DNA of 64,000 bases. Source: Oerskovia flava. GTDB taxonomy: Bacteria; Actinomycetota; Actinomycetes; Actinomycetales; Cellulomonadaceae. The notes beneath the pieces are model-generated. The model was not told the DNA's origin, ran no database searches, and worked only from the letters and a program-made list of their open reading frames with translations. This document shows, piece by piece, positions 7,277 to 15,601 of the stretch. Position 1 is the first letter of the stretch. Each line of letters opens with the position of its first letter. A program made the translations under genes and the position numbers. Location: positions 124,001 to 188,000 of the forward strand of contig NZ_JAOXSR010000003.1 in the NCBI RefSeq assembly GCF_026163685.1, written 5' to 3'.

Positions 7277-9184
7277 GTGTCCGGAACAGTCAGGTATTCA
7301 GCTCGCGCTCTGGCGGAGCTTGCCGCATCCGATGTGTCCCTCGTCGAGAAGCATCTTGAAGAGCACTTCGTCATGCAGGGTTTGGGGGTGCCAGGAATGG
7401 CGGAGCGGCGGTCGTGGCAACGCTCGCTCCCTGTGCTCGCGCGTGACCTGGCGGACGCCGGGCTGCACGATGTCGAGGTGCTGCTCGAGTACCGGTTGCC
7501 GCTGTCTTCGAAGCGAGCAGACGTGGTGCTGGCCGGGACGAACCCACGCACGGGTGCGGAGTCGTACGTCGTCGTTGAGCTTAAGCAATGGTCTAAGGCG
7601 CGGCTTGACGACGACATCGAGTCCCTGGTGCGTGTCGAGGGCTCACCGCGGTCCCATCACTTGCACCCGAGCGTCCAGGTCGGCGGTTACGTCGACTTCC
7701 TGCGCGACTTCACGGCAGTCCTGCACGACGAGCCGGAACGTCTCACCGGCGTCTCGTACCTGCACAACGCAGAGGACGTCGGGGTAGCGGACCTGGTGGA
7801 CGCGGCCGTTGCTGCGACGTACCCGCTCTTCACCTCCTCGTCCCGAGGCGCGTGGCTCGACTACTTGCGGAGCAGGCTCGCCCCGTCGAGTGGTGCAGAT
7901 GCCGCCGATCGTCTCCTCTCCTCGTCGGTTCGACCGTCCAGGCAGCTCCTCCAGGTCGCGGCGTCCGAGATCCGGGACCGGGAGAACTTCACCTTGATCG
8001 ACGAGCAGCGAGTCGCCTACGACCTGGTCATGAAGGCGGTGCAGCGCGCGGCCCGCGACAACACGAAGACCGCAGTGGTCGTCTCAGGCGGCCCAGGTTC
8101 GGGCAAGAGTGTGATCGCCCTGTCCGTCCTGGGGGAACTGGCTCGTCGAGGCAAGACTGTTCTTCATGCGACGGGTTCTCAGAGCTTCACCCAGACGTTG
8201 CGAAAGGTCGCAGGTAAGGGGTCGACCGCGACGCAGCGCATGTTCATGTACTTCAACAGCTTCATGGCAGCGGAACAGAACGCGCTCGATGTGCTCGTCC
8301 TCGATGAAGCCCATCGAATTCGTGACAAGTCGGTCAACCGCTACACGCCAAAGGCGATTCGGGAGAAGGCCCGTCCGCAGATCGACGAGCTGCTCGACGC
8401 AGCTCGTGTCCCGGTCTTCCTGCTCGACGAGCACCAGGTGGTGCGGCCTGGGGAGAGCGGGACTGTCGACACCATCCGATCGGCCGCTGAGTCACACGGC
8501 ATGCGGGTCGAGTACGTCAGCCTCGAAGACCAGTTCCGCGCAGGCGGTAGTCAGGTGTACGTCGAGTGGGTGCTTCGACTGCTCGGTCTCGTGGACGGTG
8601 GACCGGTCCCGTGGACGGGCGACGAACATTTCGAGCTCCGAACCGCCAGGTCACCCCGGGAGCTGGAGGTCGCCCTCGACGTGTATCGCGAGAAGGGGTT
8701 CGGGGCGCGCATGACGGCCGGCTACGCGTGGCGGTGGAGCGACCCGAGATCCGACGGCACATTGGTCTCTGACGTCGTGATCGGCGAGTGGTCGAAGCCG
8801 TGGAACGTGAAGGGCGACCGTGCGGTCGGAGACGCGCCGCCCTCGCCGCTCTGGGCGACATCGCCCGGTGGCTTCGGACAAGTCGGCTGCGTGTATACCG
8901 CCCAGGGTTTCGAGTACGACTGGAACGGCGTGATGTTCGGCCCCGACCTGGTCTGGCGTACCGACCGGTGGGTGGCGCGACGCGAGGAGAACAAGGATCC
9001 GGCCTTCAGGTCGCGCAGCCAGGTGAGTGACGAGCAGTTCGACGCGCTAGTCCGCAACGTCTACAAGGTACTTCTGACCCGCGGCATGGTCGGCACGATC
9101 TTGTACTCGACGGACCCGGAGACGCTGGCTCTTCTCGAGAGGTTGATTCCCCCGGGCACGCGTGGAGTCGAGTCGGAAGACTAG
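7277..9184 (+). CDS. Nuclease-helicase fusion: PD-(D/E)XK-like N-terminus plus DUF2075 P-loop domain
   Basis: 635 aa; GTG start 5 bases after AGGAG. The N-terminal ~215 residues carry an arrangement typical of PD-(D/E)XK nucleases: E71, D82 (SSKRAD) and E101-L-K103 after a hydrophobic strand (YVVVELK). The rest is a DUF2075 helicase-like domain: Q-type motif near 244 (LIDEQRVAYD), Walker A GGPGSGKS at 271-278, Walker B VLVLDEAHR near 339-347, then LEDQFRAGGS and, near the C-terminus, VYTAQGFEYDW and VLLTRGMVG as in superfamily 1 motifs V-VI. DUF2075 proteins are nucleic-acid helicases often found in defence contexts. Here it lies alone between an orphan regulator and an Excalibur protein. Role in anti-phage defence is inferred. 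Confidence 0.85.
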   Translation: MSGTVRYSARALAELAASDVSLVEKHLEEHFVMQGLGVPGMAERRSWQRSLPVLARDLADAGLHDVEVLLEYRLPLSSKRADVVLAGTNPRTGAESYVVVELKQWSKARLDDDIESLVRVEGSPRSHHLHPSVQVGGYVDFLRDFTAVLHDEPERLTGVSYLHNAEDVGVADLVDAAVAATYPLFTSSSRGAWLDYLRSRLAPSSGADAADRLLSSSVRPSRQLLQVAASEIRDRENFTLIDEQRVAYDLVMKAVQRAARDNTKTAVVVSGGPGSGKSVIALSVLGELARRGKTVLHATGSQSFTQTLRKVAGKGSTATQRMFMYFNSFMAAEQNALDVLVLDEAHRIRDKSVNRYTPKAIREKARPQIDELLDAARVPVFLLDEHQVVRPGESGTVDTIRSAAESHGMRVEYVSLEDQFRAGGSQVYVEWVLRLLGLVDGGPVPWTGDEHFELRTARSPRELEVALDVYREKGFGARMTAGYAWRWSDPRSDGTLVSDVVIGEWSKPWNVKGDRAVGDAPPSPLWATSPGGFGQVGCVYTAQGFEYDWNGVMFGPDLVWRTDRWVARREENKDPAFRSRSQVSDEQFDALVRNVYKVLLTRGMVGTILYSTDPETLALLERLIPPGTRGVESED

Positions 9185-9219
9185 ATGGTCAAGCCCCGAT
9201 CGGTCGCCACGCACGCTGA

Positions 9220-10005
9220 CTACTCGCATCCCACACCGTCGCCGTCTCGGTCGAGAGAACGGGAGTACCCGGGTTCGCCCACGTACACGGGCGCGGCGCC
9301 GGCTGCGCGAGCCGCAGTGCAGTTTTCGTAGTAGACCGAGGTCGATGGGCTATCCGTGGTTGCACCGCTACTGCCCGAGCCGACCAAAGGTGCGGCCGCT
9401 TCGGCCTGTTCGACGGCAGTCTCGCGGCTCTCAACTTCCTTCGCCTGGGACTCGACCTCCTGAATGCGGGTGTCGAGCGAATCAGATCGGGATTCGATGT
9501 CCTGTTCTCGCTCGTCGAGTGCAGACTCCCGAACGGTCAGCTCGGCGTCGTGAGAGAGGGCTGCGGTCAGCTGCTCGTCGAGAGCTTTTTGCTGCGCTTC
9601 GAGTGCTTGCTGCTCTTCGGAAAGTGCAGTCTTGGCGGTCTCTAGCGCCTCCTGCTCTGCGTCGACGGAGGCGCGTTCCTCGCTGGCGGCTTCCGCGACC
9701 TCCTGTGCCTCTCGGATTGTGCTGGACGAGTTCCCAGTGCCGAGGACCCATCCGAGCATGAACAGGCTGACGCCTGCACCGGCAAGGATGAGGCGTCGGG
9801 TCCGCCGCTTCGGTCGACCGGGTGCGTCATCGCTGTCTGGGTTCCTCGATGCGGCGAGCGTCGCAGATTCGACCTCGCGCTCCGGCCAGAAGTTCCAGCC
9901 CGCGGGAGCCGGCGGCCAGCTGGGGTCTGGCTTCCACGTGGAATCGGGCTTCCAGTCTTCCGGCGGAGTGGGCCACCCGGGCGGAGGATTGAAGACGCGG
10001 TCCAT
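9220..10005 (-). CDS. Membrane-anchored coiled-coil protein with C-terminal Excalibur domain
   Basis: 261 aa from ATG 10005, which has AGGG nine bases upstream; ATGs at 10014 and 10029 are possible but worse placed. Order: a Trp/Pro-rich repeat segment (PPGWPTPPEDWKPD, then PDSTWKPDPSWPPAPAGW), a basic stretch, one transmembrane helix (LILAGAGVSLFMLGWVLG), a ~110-residue coiled coil rich in Glu/Ala/Gln with heptads, a Ser/Thr linker, and an Excalibur calcium-binding domain (YYENCTAARAAG to SLDRDGDGVGCE). The DxDxDG-like loop and two Cys are intact. Excalibur proteins are extracellular or wall-facing. It converges on the nuclease-helicase gene, 35 bases away. Confidence 0.8.
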   Translation of the reverse strand: MDRVFNPPPGWPTPPEDWKPDSTWKPDPSWPPAPAGWNFWPEREVESATLAASRNPDSDDAPGRPKRRTRRLILAGAGVSLFMLGWVLGTGNSSSTIREAQEVAEAASEERASVDAEQEALETAKTALSEEQQALEAQQKALDEQLTAALSHDAELTVRESALDEREQDIESRSDSLDTRIQEVESQAKEVESRETAVEQAEAAAPLVGSGSSGATTDSPSTSVYYENCTAARAAGAAPVYVGEPGYSRSLDRDGDGVGCE

Positions 10006-10258
10006 GGTGCACATCCCTGTGTTGAGCACTGCGACGTACCGGGGCCCGGGACTTGTAGCGGTGCTTTGCGGCGTGTCGAGAACGCTAGACCCTGCGTGTA
10101 CTTGGCTGCGAGCGTGGGTGCGGGTGAATGTGAGCGCTCAACGTCCTCAGCCGACGGCACTCGATGGCCATTGCTTGCTGAGCCCAGTGCGGTCCACCGT
10201 GCCGCCAGCTGCGCCGCTGGATGGAGCGTAGGAATCATGCTGTAAGAAGGGTAGGGAT

Positions 10259-10300
10259 CCTGCTAGATGTAGCGTAGATGCCCTGCTAGATGTAGGTTAG
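10259..10300 (+). promoter_or_regulatory. Direct repeat and -10 box before DUF4143 ATPase
   Basis: The 19-mer CCTGCTAGATGTAG..TAG occurs at 10259-10277 and 10282-10300, a 23-base period, in an unusually AT-rich patch. TAGGTT (10293-10298) inside the second copy ends 7 bases before the ATG, so a leaderless transcript is plausible and a protein on the repeats would block it. The rest of 10006-10258 shows nothing recognisable. Confidence 0.6.
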
Positions 10301-10305
10301 CGCCC

Positions 10306-11553
10306 ATGGAGGAGTACCGTCGAAGAGTTCTCGACACTGTCCTGGACGACCTTCAGCCCGCGCTCAGAGCCGTTGTCATCCAGGGTGCGAAGGGCGTGGG
10401 CAAGACGGCGACAGCGAGCCGTCGGGCTCGGACGGTCATCCGTCTCGATCGTGAGGTCGAGCGGACGAGTTTCGCTGCGCAGCCCGAACTGATCGCGGAG
10501 TTGCCGGGACCGGTCCTGATCGATGAGTGGCAGCGATGGCCGGAGTCGTGGGACGTCGTGCGCAGAGCTGTAGACGACGGGTCGCCGCGCGGTCATCTCC
10601 TCCTGACGGGCAGTTCGGCACCACGTGGAGCGACGGTGCACTCGGGCGCGGGGCGCATCGTCCCGTTGCGCTTGAGACCCCTGAGCCTCGTGGAACGCGG
10701 CGTTGCCGAGCCCACGGTCAGCCTGGCTGCCCTGCTCGCTGGTGAGGCGACGATCACGGGGGAAAGCGAGGTGCGGCTCACGGACTACGCGGACCAGATC
10801 GTCGCCACCGGGTTCCCCGGCATCTACGACGAGCCGGCCCGGACCCGTCCGGCCCTGATCGACGCCTACCTCGAGAACCTGGTGCAACGGGAGTTCGCCG
10901 AGCAGGGCTATCCGGTGCGTAAGCCGCAGGTCTTGGCCGCGTGGTTGGCTGGCTACGCGGCCGCCACCTCGACGACGACGCAGTACAGCCGCATCCTCGA
11001 CGCAGCCACACCGGGAGAGGGCGACAAGCCAGCTCGGAGCACCACCATCGCCTATCGAGACGTCCTCAGTGGACTGTGGGTCCTGGACCCACTCCCCGCC
11101 TGGCTGCCCACGCGCAACGAGTTCGATCGCCTCGCCAGCACGCCCAAGCACCAGCTCGCGGACCCCGGGCTCGCCGCAAGGCTGCTGCGCGCGTCTGCGT
11201 CGTCGCTGGTCCTCGGACGGCGCGACCACCTCCTCGGTCCGCTGTTCGAGCACTTGGTCGCACTCTGCGTCCAGGTCTACGCGCAGGCGAGCAACGCGGC
11301 TGTTTCCCACCTGCGCACACGGAACGGGGACCACGAAGTCGACATCGTGGTGGAGGACATTGAGGGAAAGGTCGTCGCCATGGAGGTGAAGCTCACGCCA
11401 ACCCCTACCGACGCCGACGTGAAGCACCTGAGGTGGCTGCGGCAGAAGCTGGGCGACGACCTGGCGGACGCGGTCGTCGTCACCACCGGGCCGCGTGCGT
11501 ACCGCAGGCCGGACGGGATCGCCGTCGTGCCGGCGGCGTTGCTCGGCCCATGA
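10306..11553 (+). CDS. DUF4143 / AAA-type ATPase
   Basis: 415 aa. Walker A GAKGVGKT at 27-34, Walker B PVLIDEWQRWP near 69-79, and sensor LLLTGSS match the AAA_14 ATPase family. The C-terminal DUF4143 domain has the PD-(D/E)XK-like pattern FEHLVA, then EVDIVVED and AMEVKLT. Such ATPases are common, poorly understood and typical of accessory DNA in actinobacteria. No ribosome site precedes the ATG; the TAGGTT box 7 bases upstream suggests a leaderless mRNA. It stands alone, followed by a transposase remnant. Confidence 0.85.
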   Translation: MEEYRRRVLDTVLDDLQPALRAVVIQGAKGVGKTATASRRARTVIRLDREVERTSFAAQPELIAELPGPVLIDEWQRWPESWDVVRRAVDDGSPRGHLLLTGSSAPRGATVHSGAGRIVPLRLRPLSLVERGVAEPTVSLAALLAGEATITGESEVRLTDYADQIVATGFPGIYDEPARTRPALIDAYLENLVQREFAEQGYPVRKPQVLAAWLAGYAAATSTTTQYSRILDAATPGEGDKPARSTTIAYRDVLSGLWVLDPLPAWLPTRNEFDRLASTPKHQLADPGLAARLLRASASSLVLGRRDHLLGPLFEHLVALCVQVYAQASNAAVSHLRTRNGDHEVDIVVEDIEGKVVAMEVKLTPTPTDADVKHLRWLRQKLGDDLADAVVVTTGPRAYRRPDGIAVVPAALLGP

Positions 11554-11589
11554 ACAACACGACCGCATAGGGAGAAAGGGGGCTCGTCC

Positions 11590-11719
11590 GATCTGAGGGT
11601 GTAGACGGGGTCTGAAGCCGCCGGCCTCCAGGAGTGATCGGGCGGTGTGTCAGGTTGCGTAAGCCGAGGGCGGAGCCACGCAGGTGTTCGAGTCGGCCGT
11701 TGATGGTCCCCGCCGGACC
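11590..11719 (-). pseudogene. C-terminal remnant of a transposase
   Basis: Read on the minus strand, one frame gives TINGRLEHLRGSALGLRNLT and, after a frame change near 11650, ARSLLEAGGFRPRLHPQI. Joined, these form the usual C-terminus of ISL3-like DDE transposases (family assigned from memory of that conserved tail). Nothing upstream continues the transposase, and no terminal inverted repeats were seen. It is a frameshifted fossil of about 40 codons between the ATPase and HNH genes. Confidence 0.7.
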
Positions 11720-11767
11720 GTGCACGGAAACTCGCCCGGCTGCTCTCCCAGGCTCTCGTGGATGACG

Positions 11768-12664
11768 CTAGCGGGTCGGGTGGGATCCGAAGCGTTCGAA
11801 GCGCCAGGCGAGCAGTTCAGGATCTGGCCGGTCCGCACGTCGTCGTGGAACGGTGATGCGGCGGTTATGCATTTCTTGAAGCCCGTGCTTGAGCATCGGG
11901 CCGTCGATCTCTGCGAGTAGGTCGAGCGCGATGCGCACTTCACCGTCAGGCGTTACGCCGAGCATGTTCTGGTCGTAGGCGGCGTGGTGGATCTTGCAGA
12001 GTGCCAGGCCGTTGTTCACCGTGGGCAGTCCGCGTTCGTCGCTGTCCGGGACGATGTGCGCGGCGTCGAGGAGCGCTCCGTGCTTGAGCTCGCAGATGGC
12101 GCACCGGGTGTCGTAGGCGACGAGCACTCGTGTGCGGAACGCGGGTTGGTGCAGGCGCTGCCTCGCGAGGCGCAAGGCGTACTCACGCTGTGGCGTTGTG
12201 AGGTGCCGAGCGTCGGGGATGAAGCGAAACGCCTCGTCGAGGGCGATGCGGAACTGGCGGTTCTCCGGTTCGTCGTCTACGACATACACGGGCGCGACGG
12301 GTGTGTAGATGTTCGCGACTTCCTTGCGGAACAGGATCAAGGGCATGCCAGTGTCCATTGCGTGGCGGAGTTTCCGATTGTCTCCGCTCCACGGGTCACC
12401 GCTGCGGTAGGCGTAGTGCAGGAGGCCGTCCTCGGACTCGGTGTCGTCGTAGGGTCCGTCGGCTGCGCTGACGATCGAGAGCGTCGAGGCAAACGCCTGA
12501 GGGTTGCGGATACCGCGCGAGTAGTCGATGACCGGCAGCTTCTGGCCGTCGATGTGGAAGTCGAGCAGCTCGGCTCGGTGGAGGAAGCCGCCGTTTGCTG
12601 TCGCGCGTTCCTGCACCCACTGGATGATCCTGGTACGGAGCGCGGCTTCGACGACTGAATCCAT
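11768..12664 (-). CDS. HNH endonuclease, restriction type
   Basis: 298 aa. The C-terminal half holds an HNH domain: C188-x2-C191, AAHIVP with H203, NNGLALC with N217/N218 and C223, then H226-H227, a zinc-bound beta-beta-alpha-metal fold. Residues ~40-145 (YSRGIRNPQAF, DGLLHYAYRSGDPWSGDN, MPLILF, PVAPVYVVDDEP) match the N-terminal recognition region found in predicted HNH restriction endonucleases, probably an SRA-like modified-base reader. Best guess: a stand-alone (type IV-like) restriction enzyme; no methyltransferase gene adjoins it. The ribosome site is weak (GGTGAG). Confidence 0.85.
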   Translation of the reverse strand: MDSVVEAALRTRIIQWVQERATANGGFLHRAELLDFHIDGQKLPVIDYSRGIRNPQAFASTLSIVSAADGPYDDTESEDGLLHYAYRSGDPWSGDNRKLRHAMDTGMPLILFRKEVANIYTPVAPVYVVDDEPENRQFRIALDEAFRFIPDARHLTTPQREYALRLARQRLHQPAFRTRVLVAYDTRCAICELKHGALLDAAHIVPDSDERGLPTVNNGLALCKIHHAAYDQNMLGVTPDGEVRIALDLLAEIDGPMLKHGLQEMHNRRITVPRRRADRPDPELLAWRFERFGSHPTR

Positions 12665-12753
12665 GTGGGCAGCTCACCAGGCGTTCAACGTAGGTTCAAG
12701 TGTCAACCGGGTGAAGTTCGAGCAGAGAGTCCGTTTCGCACGCTAGAGAGCGG

Positions 12754-13103
12754 CTACAACAGTCTCGCCCGCACGAGGACGACAGCGAGCTGAACCTGGC
12801 CCGTCACTCCCAACCTTGCGCTGGCGCTCGACAGGTGAGTCTCCACTGTCGCGTCGCTGAGGAGTAACTGCTGAGCGATCTCCGCGTTGGACAGTCCGTT
12901 CACAACGAGCTTCGCAACGTCGAGCCCCCTCGGTGAGTGCCGCGAGCCGTTCTACACGTCGGCTGGCGGCGCCGGGCGCGGCATTCACCTGCGCCATGAC
13001 GGTCTTCGCCACGCGTGACGAGAGTGCGCCTTCGCCGGCGGCGACAGCGCGGACTGCGGCGACGATCACCTCTGGCCCGGAGTCTTTGGTGAGGAATCCA
13101 CCT
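12754..13103 (-). pseudogene. Truncated, frameshifted LuxR/NarL-type response regulator
   Basis: The minus strand reads GGFLTKDSGPEVIVAAVRAV...ASRRVERLAALTE, the end of a receiver domain and its linker, then shifts frame near 12930. The other frame continues LDVAKLVVNGLSNAEIAQQL...DATVETHLSS to a stop at 12754, which is the LuxR-type helix-turn-helix. About two bases appear lost at the junction, and the first ~100 residues of the receiver, including the phosphorylated Asp, are missing. No cognate kinase is nearby. It marks the edge of the accessory island. Confidence 0.85.
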
Positions 13104-13214
13104 GGCCTGTCGGCCTGCCCTGGAGGAGGCGTGCCAGGCTCAGCTCTCGCGGAACGCCGGCGCGCCTCCTGCGGCAATTGCGCGGGGTCGGTGTGCTGAA
13201 GCGCGCGTGTGCCC

Positions 13215-13245
13215 AGTTGTTGGCTTGTGCACGAAGTTGTTGACT
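13215..13245 (+). promoter_or_regulatory. Direct repeat upstream of GH43 gene
   Basis: AGTTGTTGRCT occurs at 13215-13225 and 13235-13245, 20 bases apart and 82 bases before the GH43 start. The second copy contains TTGACT, a possible -35 element. Could be an activator or repressor site; no regulator gene is adjacent. Confidence 0.35.
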
Positions 13246-13326
13246 CCTGTGGATGCGCCCGGGAGACTCGGAACTCCTGGGCGATGTTGCCCCGGGCTAC
13301 AGCCCCTCACCGTCGAGAGGACACCC

Positions 13327-15501
13327 ATGAGGTCACGCACCTGGAGTTCCCGTTCCTTGGCCACGCTCGCTGCGAGTGCGCTCGTCGCGGTCGGGCTCAC
13401 CGCGGCGGGTGGTGCTGCCACCGCGGCGCCGGTCCCCGCCGCCCTCACGGCAGCCGCCGCCGAGCGACCACCCGTGATCGAGCCGGTGATCGACGACAAC
13501 TTCCCGGACCCGGACATCCTGGTCGTGGACGGTGTCTATCACGCGTACGCGACGAACTCGGACGGACGGAACGTGCAGCACCGCACGTCGACGGACCTGG
13601 TGACGTGGACGGAGCAGCCGGACGCTGCGCCGGAGCTGGGTGCGTGGGTAGGGGAGTGCAGCTTCTCGCCGGGTGGTGCGACGGACCGGTGCGTGTGGGC
13701 GCCGGAGGTGGCGGAGGTCGAGGGCGGCTACGCGCTGTACTACACGGCGCGTGACGCGACGACGCCGCGCCAGTGCATCGGCCTGGCGCTGTCCGTCTCG
13801 CCGTACGGGCCGTTCGAGCCCGTGGGCGACGACCCGCTCGTCTGCCCCAACGGTGAGAACGGCACGGAGGACCTGGGTGGCGCGATCGACGCGGGCACGT
13901 TCCGCGACGGCGACCAGCTGTACCTGCTGTGGAAGGCGGACGGGAACTGCTGCGCGGGCAAGACGGCGATCATGTTCGCGCAGCCGCTGTCCGCGGACGG
14001 CGTGACGCTCACCGGCCCGCCGACGGAGCTGATCCGCGTGGACCGTGCAAACGAGGGCAGCGTCGTCGAGGCGCCGACGCTCATCGAGCGCGACGGCACG
14101 TACTACTTCATCTTCTCCGCGAACGACTTCTACGGCGGTGCCTACCGGACGGCGTACGCGACGTCTGACAGCGTGCTCGGCCCGTACACCAAGGCGACGA
14201 CCGAGCTCATGACGAGCGACCGCTTCCAGGGCGACGTGCGCGGCCCGGGCGGGCAGGACGTCGTGACCGCCCCGGACGGCGGCACCGCGATCGTCTTCCA
14301 CGGCTGGGACCCGACGTTCTCCTACCGCGCGATGTTCGTCAGCGACCTGGAGTGGTCGGACGACGGTGTCCCGTCGGTCGCGGACGCGTCCGACCGCTAC
14401 CAGGCAGAGGACGGTGTGCTGACGAACGCGCGCGTCGTGGCCGACGGCAGCGCGTCCGGCCTGGCGAAGGTCGGCGGCATGGACTTCGCCGACAGCTCAG
14501 TCGCGGTCGAGGTCTTCGCCGACGAGGCGGGCCCCGCGATGCTGGGCATCCGGTACGCGAACGGATCCGTCGACGGCGGCGGCCAGAACGTCGCGTCGAG
14601 CGGCACCGTCGCGATCAACGGGCAGGACACCGGGACCGTCACCTTCGCCCACACGACGTGGGGCAACTGGCAGAGCGTCGAGCACCTCGTCGACCTCGAC
14701 GCCGGCTGGAACACGGTCACCCTCACGCGCGGCACGTTCTTCACGGAGATCGACGCGATCGACGTCTACGACGCCACGCACGAGCCGACGCCGGTCGTCC
14801 CGCCCGTCATCCCGGCCGACGCCGACCGGTACGAGTTCGAGGACGGCGTCATCACCCGTGGCTCGGTCGGGTCCGCGGCCGGTGCGTCCGGGGGCCAGAA
14901 GGTCGGCGGGCTCGACTTCGCCGACAGCTCGGTCGCGCTGCAGGTGCACGCCGACGAGGCCGGGCCGTTCACGCTCGCGGTCCGGTTCGCGAACGGTTCC
15001 GAGCGCGGCGGGTACACGCTCGAGTCGAGCGACACCGTCACCGTCAACGGCGAGGACGCCGGGACGGTCACGTTCTGGCACACCAGGTGGGGCAACTGGC
15101 AGAGCGTCGAGCACGACGTCGACCTCGAGGCCGGCTGGAACACCGTGACCTTCACCAAGAGCACCTGGTACACCGAGCTCGACGCGCTCGACGTCTACCC
15201 GCGCGAGGCGCCCCCGGCGGAGATCGACGTCGCCGTCACGGGTGAGTCGCGCTGCGTCGGCGGGTCCCCGTACGTCGTGGTCCGCGCGCAGAACACGAGC
15301 GACACGGCGCTCGCGGTGTCGCTCTCGACGCCGTTCGGCGAGAAGGCGTTCGACCAGGTCGCGCCGGGCGCGAGCGCGTTCCAGTCGTTCAAGGTCCGCG
15401 GGTCGCTCACCGCGGGCGAGGCCACGGTCACCGCCACGGCGTCCGACGGCACGTCGCGCACGCTGACCGCGGGCTACGCCGCCCGCAGCTGCGGGGCGTA
15501 G
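13327..15501 (+). CDS. Secreted GH43 glycoside hydrolase with two CBM35/6-like domains and shared C-terminal module
   Basis: 724 aa from ATG 13327 (AGAGGA upstream; in-frame upstream codons lack a ribosome site). Signal peptide residues 1-35 (RSRTWSSRSLATLAASALV...). The GH43 five-bladed domain spans about 50-360, with the general base at D61 (NFPDPDIL), VWAPEV blade motif, and the acid Glu in SVVEAPTL. GH43 enzymes act on arabinan and xylan side chains. Two carbohydrate-binding beta-sandwiches follow (DRYQAEDGVL, then DRYEFEDGVI; both contain WGNWQSVEH). The final ~90 residues (from nt 15220) are a module with Cys at both ends, also found in the genes at 19077 and 34511. No transporter is linked. 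Confidence 0.9.
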   Translation: MRSRTWSSRSLATLAASALVAVGLTAAGGAATAAPVPAALTAAAAERPPVIEPVIDDNFPDPDILVVDGVYHAYATNSDGRNVQHRTSTDLVTWTEQPDAAPELGAWVGECSFSPGGATDRCVWAPEVAEVEGGYALYYTARDATTPRQCIGLALSVSPYGPFEPVGDDPLVCPNGENGTEDLGGAIDAGTFRDGDQLYLLWKADGNCCAGKTAIMFAQPLSADGVTLTGPPTELIRVDRANEGSVVEAPTLIERDGTYYFIFSANDFYGGAYRTAYATSDSVLGPYTKATTELMTSDRFQGDVRGPGGQDVVTAPDGGTAIVFHGWDPTFSYRAMFVSDLEWSDDGVPSVADASDRYQAEDGVLTNARVVADGSASGLAKVGGMDFADSSVAVEVFADEAGPAMLGIRYANGSVDGGGQNVASSGTVAINGQDTGTVTFAHTTWGNWQSVEHLVDLDAGWNTVTLTRGTFFTEIDAIDVYDATHEPTPVVPPVIPADADRYEFEDGVITRGSVGSAAGASGGQKVGGLDFADSSVALQVHADEAGPFTLAVRFANGSERGGYTLESSDTVTVNGEDAGTVTFWHTRWGNWQSVEHDVDLEAGWNTVTFTKSTWYTELDALDVYPREAPPAEIDVAVTGESRCVGGSPYVVVRAQNTSDTALAVSLSTPFGEKAFDQVAPGASAFQSFKVRGSLTAGEATVTATASDGTSRTLTAGYAARSCGA

Positions 15502-15566
15502 TCCCCGCGGCACGGCACGGCACGGGCGGCACGGCACACCGGCGGCGAGCGCCGCCGGACGCGGGG

Positions 15567-15601
15567 GAGCGGGCGAGGACCTACGCGGTCCTCGCCCGCT
15601 C
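15567..15601. terminator. Bidirectional terminator hairpin
   Basis: A perfect 15-bp stem, 15567-15581 against 15587-15601, with a 5-base loop lies between converging genes. The stop codon of the minus-strand gene (15581-15583) is in the loop-proximal stem. Confidence 0.75.

Noticed and set aside
7030-7359. 109-codon frame overlapping the nuclease-helicase start
   Set aside because: No ribosome site, no conserved-looking sequence, and it overlaps a gene with a well-placed AGGAG and GTG.
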